Of a stretch of 64,000 nt of DNA, positions 1 to 11,400 are shown piece after piece. The stretch's first letter is position 1. Each line of letters starts with the position of its first letter. The position numbers were made by a program, and so were the translations under genes. The stretch is taken from positions 64,944,058-65,008,057 of the forward strand of contig NW_026262668.1 of NCBI RefSeq assembly GCF_021869535.1. Direction: 5' to 3'. The notes under the pieces were generated by a model that searched no databases, was not told the DNA's origin, and saw only the letters and a list, made by a program, of their open reading frames with translations. This stretch comes from Mytilus californianus (lineage: Eukaryota; Mollusca; Bivalvia; Mytilida; Mytilidae).

Positions 1-1325
1 TTAAAAGAGTCATTTCAGAATGGTCGAGTAAAAATCAGTTCAGTTGAGTACAAAAAGTGCTCCATTTCAGACTTTTAATTGTTTGTAGTGATTGCAGTGC
101 ATGCAATGTTTCCGATATTTTTCGTGGTTTTGGTGTATCCATTCAAGTTGCACGTATTTGTAATTAGTTATTGTTCGGCATGAAAAGAACATTTTGACAT
201 TACCCTGGAAAAACGTATTTAAAAATCTTTGTATATACATGTAGTTACATTCATTGTGATTTATTACTCTTTTTACCTCAACAAAAGAAAATTTAATCGA
301 AAACTGTGTATAACTTATGTAATATATAGACCCCATATCTGTTGTAGTCCTATGGGTTTATATATTTTACACCATGTTATTATGGTTCTTGCAAAATGAG
401 AGCTTTTTTATGATTTAGGAGGGGAACTTGACCATACTTTAGGATATAACATGATAAATGCATGTTATTCTATTACATATGACGACATAACGGTGCTAAT
501 ATCAATTACAGATACAGTCATTTATAACTGAGCAGTAACAATGAAACAAAGGTTGATACAATCCTCCAGACTAATTGCAGATATTTTTTATGGCTACTTT
601 TGCTTGTATGTTGATGTGTTACATATCAACTTATTGAATCTATTTACTATTTTGGGAGATATACGACCATTTGAATTGAAATGTACTGGATTGACTGCAG
701 GCAAAAAGTCTGAACGGTACTGAATTTATAGCAAGACAATATCTGAAAAATAACTTAAATTATAAACAAAACTTAAAGTTTTTTGTATCAGACTTTTCAG
801 ATGATGTTAAGATCAAAATGGCCGTTTAAGATTAAAATTAATTTTGGTGTCTCTTGAAGGAGATACGCCCATTTGAATTAAAAAGTTTAAACAAAATACA
901 ACTGTCAATCACATGTTTGACAGGCTCCTTGATATGAAATAATCTTATGGTGTTTTCTGTGAATGAATGATTTACAGACGTTGTTATTATTATACAGGTT
1001 GATCTTTTTGAAGGATGTTCGACTCTTTTTTTTTTAATTAAATTTCTTGTCTGAAGAAAGTACACAATATCGAATCTTCTTATTCAAAATGATGATTTGT
1101 GAACCCTTGATAAAGAGTCATCTGTTCGTAATGTTAGGTTGTATACATGGTGGAAAGAATGAAAAATGTATATTCTATTGAACCTTTAGTTATTTGCAGA
1201 TTTTCCTCTTATTTTCTCTAAAACGAATCATGGTAAATCGTAATCAACCTTACAAATAATATTGTATGAAAGTGTCAAAACAAGGAAAATATAATTTCGA
1301 TTTTATGAAAATTCTCTTTTTACTT
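1..1325. other. AT-rich non-coding stretch
   Basis: I see no recognisable gene here. Reading frames are short and resemble no family I know. A short motif with the core ccatttgaatt occurs twice, near 666-680 and 869-882, each preceded by a gagatacg-like sequence, so a small duplication is possible. The region probably belongs to an intron of the SLC6 gene whose 3' half follows, because that gene's 5' exons are missing from the window. Confidence 0.4.
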
Positions 1326-1326
1326 C

Positions 1327-1327
1327 T

Positions 1328-1366
<39 letters not shown>
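1327..1366. repeat. poly-T/poly-G homopolymer tract
   Basis: A run of 11 T is followed by 29 consecutive G (1338-1366). Such a long G run is unusual in AT-rich DNA and could form a quadruplex or be length-variable or misassembled. The small reading frame that starts with a glycine run here is an artefact of the tract. Confidence 0.9.
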
Positions 1367-1490
1367 TATATTCAAGGAACTCAACTTCTAACTCCCTCAG
1401 AGAAAAATTACCGAACTCTTTTTTGTCTATCTTTGTCGCAGAAATTGTTAAGAAATATATAAGAAGACAAAACTACAACCCCCCCTTTTT

Positions 1491-3245
1491 TAGCTCACCT
1501 GGCCTAAAAGGCCAAGTGAGCTTTTATCATCAAGTGGCGTCCGTCGTCCGTCGTCGTTAACTTTTACAAAAATCTTCTCCTCTGAAACCACTGGACCAAA
1601 TTTAATCAAACTTAACCACAATCATCATTGGGGTATCTAGTTTTAAAAATGTGTCCGATGACCTGGCCCGCCAACCAAGATGGCCGCCATGGCTAAAAAT
1701 AGAACATAGGGGTAAAATGTAGATTTTGGCTTATATCTCTGAAACCAAAGCATTTAGAGCAAATCTGACAAGGCAAAATTGTTCATCAGGTCAAGATCTA
1801 TCTGCCCTAAAATTTTCAAACAAATCAGACAACCCATTGTTGGGTTGCAGCCCATGAATTGGTAATTTTAAGAACATTTTGCAGGTTTTGGTTATTATCT
1901 TCAATATTATTATAGATAGAGATCAACTGAAAACAGCAATAATGTACAGCAAAGTAAGATCTACAAATAAGTTAACATGACCAAAATGGTCAATTGACTC
2001 CTTAAGGAGTTATTGCCCTTTATAATAATTTTTAAAACATTTTTGTAATTTTTTGTAATCTTTTACAAAAATCTTCTCCTCTGAACCTACTGAGACAAGT
2101 TTAAACAAACTTGGCTACAATCATCATTTGAGTATCTAGTTTAAAAAATGTGTCCGATGACCTCGCCTGCCAACCAACATGGCCGACATGGCTAAAAATA
2201 GAACATAGGAGTAAAATGCAGTTTTTGGCTAATATATCTTACACTAAAGCATTTAGAGCAAATTTGACGAGGTAAAAATGTTCATCAGGTTAAGATCTAT
2301 CAGCCCTGAAATTTTCAGACAAATCAGACCACCCGTAGTTGGGTTGCTGCCCCTGAATCGGTGATTTTAAGGACATTTTGCAGTTTTTGGTTATTATCTT
2401 GAATATTATTATAGATAGAGATAAACTGTAAACAGCAATAATGTTCAGCAAAGTAAGATCTACAAATAAGTCTAATGACCAAAATGGTCAATCGACCCCT
2501 TAAGGAGTTATTGCCCTTTATAGTCAATTTTTAACATTTTTTTGTAAATTTTTGTATTCTTTTACAAAAATCTTCTCCTCTAAAACTACAAAGACAAATT
2601 TAACCAAACTTGGCCACAATCATCATTAGGGTATCTAGCATAAAAAATTTGTCCGATGACCCCGCCTACCAACCAACATAACCGACATGGCTAAAAATAG
2701 AACATAAGAGTAAAATGCAAGTTTTGTCTATTATTTTTTGAACCGTTATAAATAGAGAAAATCTGAGAGGTGCAAAAATGTTTAGAAAAATGAGCTCTAC
2801 CAATTGTCCATATAAGTCAAATCTGTTAGACAAATTCTTATATGAGTAATTGTCCATAAATGACAAATTTTACCATTTTTTTCATTTTTGCCTATTATCA
2901 TGAAAACTATGATATTTATTGAGAAACATTTTTGTTCGTTATGCCTTATATTATTTAAATTATAATAGATACATAAATACTTTAAATTACAAAAATCATC
3001 AGCAAGGCAAGATCTATCAAAAAGCCAAATTTTGGCGATATAGTTAGTAGTCACTCTTCATAGGCGTGATTGCCCTTAAATGAGGATTTTTTTTACCCTC
3101 TTTTGTGTTTTTAGCAAAAACCAAAGAAGATAGAGAGAAACTAAACAGACTAAAAGATCAATAATACAAGATCAACAAAATAGAGATTTTTGTCATGAAG
3201 TCTATTCTCGTCTACAATGTTTAGAGTGTCCTTAGTTTGATATGC
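1491..3245 (+). mobile_element. Non-autonomous tandem-core element (hairpin head, about 500-bp cores)
   Basis: The element opens with a hairpin at 1492-1522 (arms agctcacctggcc and its near complement, spacer taaaa), followed by a short gtccgtcgtc microsatellite. A core of about 500 bp then starts with ttttacaaaaatcttctcct and is repeated from about 1560, 2058 and 2558; the third copy is diverged after about 2690. Each core carries shared landmarks such as gtgtccgatgacc and gttattgcccttta. Hairpin head, microsatellite and tandem cores are the layout of pearl-like or Helitron-like non-autonomous elements of bivalves. There is no coding capacity. The right end abuts the truncated Penelope-like copy, so the right boundary is approximate. 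Confidence 0.65.
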
Positions 3246-3251
3246 ACATAT

Positions 3252-4752
3252 GCCGTCGAAACAACATCTGATTCAAGAATCTAATAACACTTTTAGATAT
3301 TTAGATGATATATTGGCTCTCAATAATGACGACTTCAGTATGTACACTATAGAGATTTATCCTGCCGAACTGACTTTAAATAAAGCTAATTCTTACAATG
3401 AACACTGCCCTTTCCTGGATCTTGATATCTATATCTTTAACGGGAAGCTTAATATCAAAATTTATGATAAAAGAGATGATTTTTCATTTACTATATTAAT
3501 TATCCATTTTTAGATGGTGACGTTCCCTTGTCACCATCTTATGGTGTTTATATATCTCAACTTGTTCGATTCGCTCGTGTATGTAAAAACGTATTAGATT
3601 TCAACGAAAGAAATTTCTGTATTACTGAAAAATTATTACACCAGGGTTTTCGATATCACAAACTAGTCAAAACATTTACTAAATTTTATCATCGGTACAA
3701 GGACATCATTCGTAAATATAAATCAACATGCAGACATCTTATACGTTCAGGTATTTCACATCCAATATTTTATGGTAATATTCTTTACAAAGCACAAAAA
3801 TGTCGGCATTCACCTCAAAAGCTAACCAAACCTTTAAACAGACTTATTCAGAAGGGATATAGTTATGATACTGTTGTCAGGTCATTAAAGATGGCATATT
3901 TTGGTATTAATATTGATTCACTCGTAGGGGTTTGCATCGGAAATAAACACATTTATTCTAAAACCAGTTGTTGGCATGATACGGGTTATGTTCTTCTCAT
4001 ATATTTTATGATGCTATGATACCAGTGGCGGATCCAGAAATTTTCATAAGGGGGTGCCCACTGACTGCCTAAGAGGGGGCCCGCTCCAGTCATGCTTCAG
4101 TGATTCCCTAAATAATCAACCAAATTTTTCCCACAACAGGGGGGCAGGGCCCCTTGGAAAACCCTCTAAATCCGCCTCTGGATACTAAACCCCTAACGGG
4201 AGGGATTGTACTTGATTTTCATATGATGAAGATATAATCTTTCAATCAGTTTAATTGAGGTCTGGAGCTGGCATGTCAGTAACTGCTAGTAGTCCTTTGT
4301 TAATTTATGTATCATTGTCATTTTGCTTAGTTTCTTTTGTTACCTATTCTGACATCGGACTCGGACTTCTTTTAAACTGAGTTTCACTGTGCGTATTGCT
4401 ATGTGATTCTTTATTCTACATTGGCTAGAGGTATAGGGGGAGGGTTGAGATCTCACAAAACATGTTTAACCCCGCCGCATTTTTGCGCCTGTCCCAAGTC
4501 AGGAGCCTCTGGCCTTTGTTAGTCTTGTATGTTTTTTTTAATTTTAGTTCCTTTATATGTTTTGGAGTTTAGTGTGACGTTCATTTTCACTGAACCAGTA
4601 CGCAATTTTATTAAGGGGCCAGCTGAGGACCACCTCCGGACGCGGGATTTTCTCTCTGCGTTGAAGACCCATTGGTTGTCTTCGGCTGTTATCTGCTCTT
4701 TGGTCGGGTTGTTGTCTCTTTGACATTTTCCCCATCTCCATTTTCAATTTTA
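3252..4752 (+). pseudogene. Penelope-like element RT, 5'-truncated and frameshifted copy (P1)
   Basis: The 5' truncation falls inside the RT, just before the catalytic block RYLDDIL, which is present at about 3295-3318. Downstream the frame encodes GVYISQLVRFARVC and the conserved C-terminal stretch up to about 4016. Aligned with the open copy at 32298-33395 it has one missing base near 3497, which closes the first frame at a TAG and moves the remainder to another frame. From 4186 to about 4752 lies the same 3' tail as the sister copy, including cattggctagaggtataggg and the block that ends gggttgttgtctctttgaca. No GIY-YIG endonuclease follows the RT. A 158-bp MITE sits in the tail at 4023-4180. 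This is a non-functional remnant. Confidence 0.85.
4023..4180. mobile_element. hAT-like MITE inserted in the Penelope-like tail
   Basis: The 158-bp insert has inverted ends, CAGTGGCGGAT on the left and ATCCGCCTCTG on the right. It is flanked by GATAC at 4018-4022 and at 4181-4185. The sister element at 33.4 kb has the uninterrupted sequence tatgatactaaacccc, which is the empty site, so the 5-bp target duplication is directly supported. Ends starting CAGnGGCGGAT occur in hAT-superfamily elements; a 5-bp rather than 8-bp duplication would fit the hAT5 type. The interior is non-coding and GC-rich compared with its surroundings. Confidence 0.85.
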
Positions 4753-4794
4753 CATAGACCAAGGTGAGCGACACAGGCTCTTTAGAGCCTCTAG

Positions 4795-4940
4795 TTTCTT
4801 TCCTCAGGGAAATATTGTTTTTATGTCCCTTTTGGTCATATAGCTTCTCAATCAAATATTTAAAAATCCTTGGCTTTTAAATGTGGTGTTCCTAATTAAG
4901 TTAAATCCAGAAAAAGGCTTTGAACGCTCAAAATTAATAT
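4795..4940 (+). repeat. Dispersed repeat fragment (related to 23040-23165)
   Basis: The sequence around tttggtcatatagcttctca, followed by ggcttttaaat and aaatccagaaaaaggcttt, matches with divergence the block at 23040-23165 (ttggtcatgtagcttttcaa, ggctttcaaat, aaatccagaacagcgcttc). It is a piece of a dispersed family that recurs several times in the window. No coding signal. Confidence 0.45.
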
Positions 4941-5365
4941 TACATTAGTGTTATACCGTGTTCACACTATACAATCTGCACCAGAACAAACTCGGATTAA
5001 AATGGCATTACTGAATGATACATCATTTTCATTTACTTTTGAAGAGTAGATGATATTTCTAACTTTATTTTTATGTAATACTAATATTGTTATACGATAA
5101 TGTATTTTTTTCAAAGTGCAAAGTATTTGAATATTTCAATTATGTTTTTACAGGTATTTATCAAGTTTACAATTTAGAGGAATAAGTGATAACTGGTTTA
5201 TATTGAACTGTGTATTCTATTGAAGTTTCAAATTAGATATATTCTGTCATGAACCAATATTCTTTGTTATGCTGAATTAATGGTTGAATTTCAGTCCGAA
5301 TCAACACTTGTCTTACATACTTAAAACTAATACACATGTACTGTATGTTTCTACATTTTTTCCAG
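4941..5365. other. Intronic sequence upstream of the first visible SLC6 exon
   Basis: AT-rich sequence with no repeat I recognise. It ends in a polypyrimidine tract and an AG at 5364-5365 that is the acceptor of the first visible SLC6 exon. No sequence resembling the preceding TM6 exon was found in it. Confidence 0.5.
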
Positions 5366-5490
5366 TGACTCAGTACTTCTTTCATTAGCTGGGGAGGGAA
5401 CAAGTTTATATTCAGGATTTATTATCTTTACGGTTCTTGGATTCATGTCAACATCATTCTCAGTTCCAATAGACAAACTAGTAAAGTCAG
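5366..5490 (+). CDS. SLC6 exon: TM7
   Basis: The exon starts after tttttccag and ends before gtaaat, phase 1. It encodes [18 protein letters not shown] and the following hydrophobic TM7, through VPIDKLVKS. It aligns without gaps to SLC6 TM7. The usual Asn before (x)(x)TS is Gly (codon 5391-5393) and the next residue is Glu (5394-5396). The Thr-Ser, whose Ser is a chloride ligand in animal SLC6 proteins, is kept. Confidence 0.9.
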
Positions 5491-8400
5491 GTAAATATTA
5501 TAGATTAGAAAAAAAAATTCTACATATTCACCTAAAGAAAATCCTAACACAACCAGAAGTTATATAAAATGTGTTTACTATTTACTAGTATTTCGTGTTT
5601 GAATTGACAATCTTCAGATAAAACACATAACTATGTCTCGGCCAAGACAACACGGTTAGGGGTAAAATAAAGGAAATTACTCGATCATAGTTGATATAGA
5701 ATTAAATGAATGTGAACGAAAACGTTATAACGGCTTAATGTTTATCCAAATTGGTTTGAAAGTTTCAATAAAATTGTTTACCTTTATAGATATCCAAGCC
5801 TAGATGTTCCATTCGATTTATCTGGAAACATCATATCATCGTGCAAAAACATTAACGGTACCAATTTTACTACAACATATGCGCATTTCGACAATTAATG
5901 CCTCTTCAGTGATGCTAGAGGCAAATATATTTGAAAATCTAAAACATATTACAAACACAGAAGAGATGATAAAACCAAAAAGGGTCAAAAACAAAGTAAA
6001 ACCCGGACTAGAATTAGACCTATGCAGCGTCGTCTTGATGAAAGCTTAATCCTTTGTACCCGATCTTATTAAAATGAAGTAAAACAAAATCCAAATTTTA
6101 GGGCAAAAAAAAACCACAATGGACGACTTATTACGTCTCTCCATGAATTACATTAAAAACTGAATAAAGATTAACTGGAAATTTTACGAAGAACACCGAT
6201 AGACACCTTTTTATATTTTAAACATTTGAGAAAAGAAATGTAATATTATTCATTTTGCATTCCAAATCTAATTCATCAAACAATGTCATCAGGTTGATAT
6301 ACTATTTGAGTCATTGCCTACTTCCCAAGAATTTTAATTGACAAAGACAATAAACTTGGTTCTATTATTTATAAACTAAGATCGACGTTAAGAGCAGAAC
6401 CAGTTTTCGGTTCCGATAAGCTAAATTAAGGCAGCTGTTTTTACCGAGGTGCAAATCTCGTAAATTGATTAGGAAGAGACAAATCAAATTAACAAATAAA
6501 AACTGAGGAATTCGCATGAAATCCAAGAAGGAACTAAAATGTTATGCATGTATCACCTGCCATGCGAATTCACACTCCGTCAAAAGTCACAACCGGGAAC
6601 AGGATACTATCGGTTAAGTTACAAATTGATTTTAAACACCGTTGAAAACATTCTTAACAGGTGTGGATTTTTATGCATATAGAGGTACTAGCCATTCCAC
6701 ACTGACAAATGGCTGCAATGTACGACCATAACAAGACTAGAAGATCTATATCAACATACATGCTTGCCGGTTGCCTATAATTGCTTAGTTTCTTATCCCA
6801 GGCATAGATTACCTTAGCCGTATTTTGAAATTTGGGTCCTCAGTGCTCTTCAACTTTGTACTTTTTTTGGCTTTCTAACTATTTTGATCTGAGCGTCACT
6901 GATGAGTCTTATGCAGACGAAACGCGCGTCTGGCGTATCAAATTATAAGCCTGGTACCTTTGATAACTATTTACACCACTGAGTCAATGCCACTGCTGAT
7001 AGACGTTTCGTCCCCAAGGGTATCACCAGCCCAGTAGTCAACACTTCGGTGTTCACATGAATATCAATTATATGGTCATTTTTATAAATTTACTGTTTGC
7101 AAAAGTATGAATTATTCGAAATACTAAGGATTTTCTTATCCCAGGCATAGATTACCTTAGCCGTATTTGGCACAACTTTTGGAATTTTGGGTCCTCAATG
7201 CTCTTCAACTTTGTATTTGTTTTGGCTTTCTAACTATTTTGATCTGAGCGTCACTGATGAGTCTTATGCAGACGAAACGTGCGTCTGGCGTACCAAATTA
7301 TAAGTCTGGTGGTACCTTTGATAACTGTTTACATCTACTTCATTTGAACTTTGGTGGATAGTTGGCAATTTTTATATGGGATGGCCAATTTTATAAACGG
7401 CTCTGAAATACTAATCCGTTCATTCAATGAAACATTAACTTTTGAAAACTACATCAATATTCTGAAAGATAAAGATATCACTTTTAGTAAATTCAGAATG
7501 ATAAATCATAAACTTCCTATCGAAACTGAACGAAGGACGATCATTTCTCGTGAGCTTAAATAAAAATTGTCAAAACAAAGTAATGTTAGAATGCTACAAA
7601 ATAAAAACGATTGAAAAAAAAGCAAAAGAAAACCAAATTTTGTCAATCCGGGACATAATAAATGTAAAATTATTTACAAATTCTTTTAAAATTTATAGAT
7701 ATATTTTACGTTTTGTTTTTTTGTTGTTGTTGCTTGTTTGATCTTTTATGTGTTTTTTTTGGAAAAATGTAAAATAACATATTAAGCTGGACAATTATTT
7801 GCGAAAGTTGTATTTCAAGGAATTACGAATACCATTAAAAATTATAAAAAAAAACTAAATTTTATATTCCATAAATTGGTAGAATGTTATAAATCAAAGC
7901 TCTCTATAATTTTGCTTTTAGAATTTGAAATCAGTTTAACATTTTCAGGTCCTGGACTGGGTTTTATAGTGTACCCAGAAGCATTAGCCCAATTACCTGG
8001 ACAAAATGTTTGGGCTTTTATATTTTTTGTGATGCTGTTGACAGTTGGTTTAGATAGTCAGGTATATTGATGTTCTCAACAAACTTAAGTTATATTCAAC
8101 TTATTAAGTTTGTACTCTTTTTTTTATTATTTATCTCTTTGCTGGGAAGTATACATTTATTTACATTTTTTTATTGTGTTAATGAAACATTCTTGCGTTT
8201 ATTCTTTTGAGGTTCAACAAGATATTTGAAACGAAACACGTTGGAATTATAATTCATAGTTGATAACCGTTATAGAACCAGTAGGTGAAGACATATGAAA
8301 TAATTGAGTATTGAGCAGTTTGTTTTCGCCTGTATTAAATATCTGATTTTTAAACAAAACAAAAGACGCAGAACTGAACTGACAGGCGTTCAAATGTTTT

Positions 8401-11400
8401 TATAATGCTGAACTTGCAGATTGCCAGACTTAAAACTGGAGCGGGCATGTATTTCTCACAACATTTGAACATTTAAGTGTACGTGTGGCCGTAAATTCAT
8501 GAGATACTTCACCTTCACTGTTTTATATTGTTCTGTTCAATCTAATACTAAACTCTGTTCCTGTGCAAACGTTACGTCAATCACGTAACGAGACCTCAGC
8601 ATATCATAAAGAAGACCTTTACTAGTCGTTAAGCTTTCAAGACTTTTAAAACACTACGATAAACAGATTATTGAGTTCCCTCCATTAAACACGAAGTATT
8701 ATTTAAGACAATGATTAACTACATCATCAGACTGAAAGTCAGTTATTTGTATCAAATTATTTTATAACATCCCAGGGACTGCTTCCAATTAGAAAAAACA
8801 CTACTTAAAATAATAAGATATAATTACGGAAAAGATGGAATATGTTGTATTTACACAAAGTCCTTACACAAACCTAACTGAACCTAAAGCAAGTGAACGG
8901 CGATTTTATTGCAGTTTCTCATCACTTATTCACAGTGAGATATTAAACATTGTGCAACAGCTCACATCTTCCTGGGAGTTCTACATCTGTGCATTTGCAG
9001 TTATTAGATTGGTTCTAGGACTACAGCTATTTTGCTTTGTTCGACGCGAACACCAAACTGTGTACTGAAGGCAAAAGTTCGACCTGACAGTTAAACAAAA
9101 AATCCGTTGTATGAGGACACAGTATAAAACTGTTTTGTTTCACAATTTGTTCCAATATAGACAACATTTTATGTAGGCTTGTCGAATAGCAAAAATTGAA
9201 AGCAACCTTTTTGATGTAGCAATGTTTATATAGTAAATAATGTTATATTTCAGTTCGCATATTGTGAGGCTGTTATTGTAGCTTGTACAGACAGATTTAA
9301 AAAACTGAGAAAACGAAGAATCCTGTTTGTTATAGCTTTTTGCATTGCAAACTTCCTTCTTGGTTTAATAATGGTTACACAGGTACTGACTATTCTTATC
9401 ATAAAATTTTGTCTGTCACAAATAAAAAATCTGAAAATTAAAATAGGGCTTCATAAATTTCGTGAATCCAAAGCGCTTTTCTAGATTTAACTTCATCAAG
9501 AACGCGCAAGCCGACACATATTTGCAGCCAAAGCTGTACAAATACCTGAACATAGTCATCAATAGTATATTTTCCGAATGTTTGATTTCTAGTGGAAATA
9601 AAACTTCTTCTTGATAAAAAGAAGTTTTTTTTAGTTCGTTATCATTTCATGTTTATCATTTCATATTGGGTTAAAACTAACTGGATCAACATAAGAAGAT
9701 AGAAGGAGTAAGGGAGGAGTGAGAGAGGAAAATCTTATATGACATACAATTTGAAAAAAAACGCAAACAGTACATACTTAAATATTGCTTTTTTAGTGGT
9801 TTACTGATTAGACTCGTATAATAATTTGCTGTATGTGTTATTCGAGATATCCCCTGTAAAGCCTGCATAACAATTTTATCATATTCGAGTGTCTTTATTT
9901 CAACACTAATTACAATACTGATCTTCGAATTTCTTCACAGGGTATATGGGCTTATATACTCTGTCAAGGTAAACGATCATATTGCAGGATTAGCTGGAAT
10001 ATGTCACTCCAGCATAATGTATATTATTAATCTTATTTATCTGCTTGCATTGAATTTATTCATTTTATTTAGTAGATGATCTTAAAGACTTTTTTCATAC
10101 TTTTATAGGGAGGCATATTCGTATTCCAGTTGGTTGATTGGTACATAGCAGCATTTTCTCCGGCCGTTTTTGGACTCATTGAATGCATTGTCTTTGGTTG
10201 GATATACGGTAATAGCAATAAAGTAGTCTGATATTTCCAGGCTATTCAATAGTATAGAAACACATTATGTATTGTTTTACACAAAGAAAAATATATGATG
10301 CTAACGAAAAAACTATATCAATATTTTTTGAATCACTGAAATAATTATAACACAAAAAGTATAAACTGTTAATGTTGTTGCTGCATGTACATGAATAAAA
10401 GAGGAACAGAAGCGGATGTCGGTCTGAATGACTGCATACTTCATTTGTATTGAAGGGTAATATGAAAAATGGACTGGTTCCCTGTCCTTTATCTGTTTGC
10501 CTCTGACAGGTGAACAGACAAGATTGACTCAGATACCCGTACGTTGCAAGGGTTTGAACAAGCTTATATAAAAAAAGAGTAAAAAATGTAAAATTTACAG
10601 ATGTCTTTTCTTTATTTGTGTCGTATTTTTGCTTTTCTCATTTACGTGTATACTCGACAGATACTTTTATTAATGCGCAATAAAATTGTTATATTTAGGA
10701 TTTGACAGATTCTCAAAAGATGTTCATTTGATGCTTGGAAGGGGGATACCAATTTTCTTCAGAATCTGTATTTGCTTTATAACACCTACTTTTCTTTTGG
10801 TGAGTACAATGCAATCTCATAGAACTATATCTAGCGTCTGGCGCAAATACAAAATTTCAATCCTGGTATCCATGATTAGTTTATCTAGGTAGAATGAAGT
10901 TTTATGATTTTTTTTGTAGCTTGCAGGTAAGCATCAGTTTTTGACGAAGAAGTGCAACAGTTTTTGTATAAAAAGAATGACCATCATAGATTCAAATATC
11001 TCGTTTCAGGAAGGGAAAGTTTAATCTTTTCTGATTGATTTGAACGAAAAGTCTTGATTTTTTTTAATGACAAATAATTTGTTACGTTGGGTTAATGAGA
11101 TGATTTCCAACGGACAGTCTGTATTCCTAGAGAAACAAGGTGTGCTTTTCTTTTATTGTTGGTGACTGGTTCCTTGTTTCGTATGAGCCAGATTCCAAAC
11201 AGGGATTATAAAAAAAAGAATGAACAGATTTTATTTTATCCTATAAATTCGCGATAAGCTATATAGATAATGTCCTTTCACTAGATAACTGAAACCTGCT
11301 TCCAATGATTACATGTGACGAAATACACTCATTTTCCAGCTATCAGTAGTTACAATGTTGAAAAAAATGTGTAGACCTTCCAAAACGGCTATTCTCTACC

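Larger units (their letters stand above)
5491..7948. other. SLC6 intron with repeat insertions
   Basis: About 2.46 kb from a gtaaat donor to an attttcag acceptor. It contains a dispersed repeat fragment at 6535-6640, a directly duplicated repeat at 6785-7335 and a non-LTR retrotransposon remnant at 7351-7730. The open frame at 5804-6049 resembles nothing known and is not supported as a gene. Confidence 0.7.

Noticed and set aside
1336..1560. Gly-rich open frame over the poly-G tract
   Set aside because: It is created by the homopolymer and ends in the hairpin head of the neighbouring element.
4529..4723. 64-codon frame and its minus-strand partner near 4.6 kb
   Set aside because: They lie within the Penelope-like 3' tail, which is non-coding and also present at 33.9 kb with a different reading capacity.
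8835..9068. 77-codon open frame in an SLC6 intron
   Set aside because: No family resemblance, no splice sites placing it in the SLC6 frame, and typical length for chance in AT-rich DNA.
9941..9968. A 28-base segment between ttcttcacag and gtaaac that reads GIWAYILCQ, faintly like the start of the TM10 exon (GIFVFQLVD)
   Set aside because: Its length is not a multiple of three, so including it would break the frame between the 9254-9382 and 10109-10208 exons, which already join perfectly. It could be a vestigial duplicate exon but chance is more likely.
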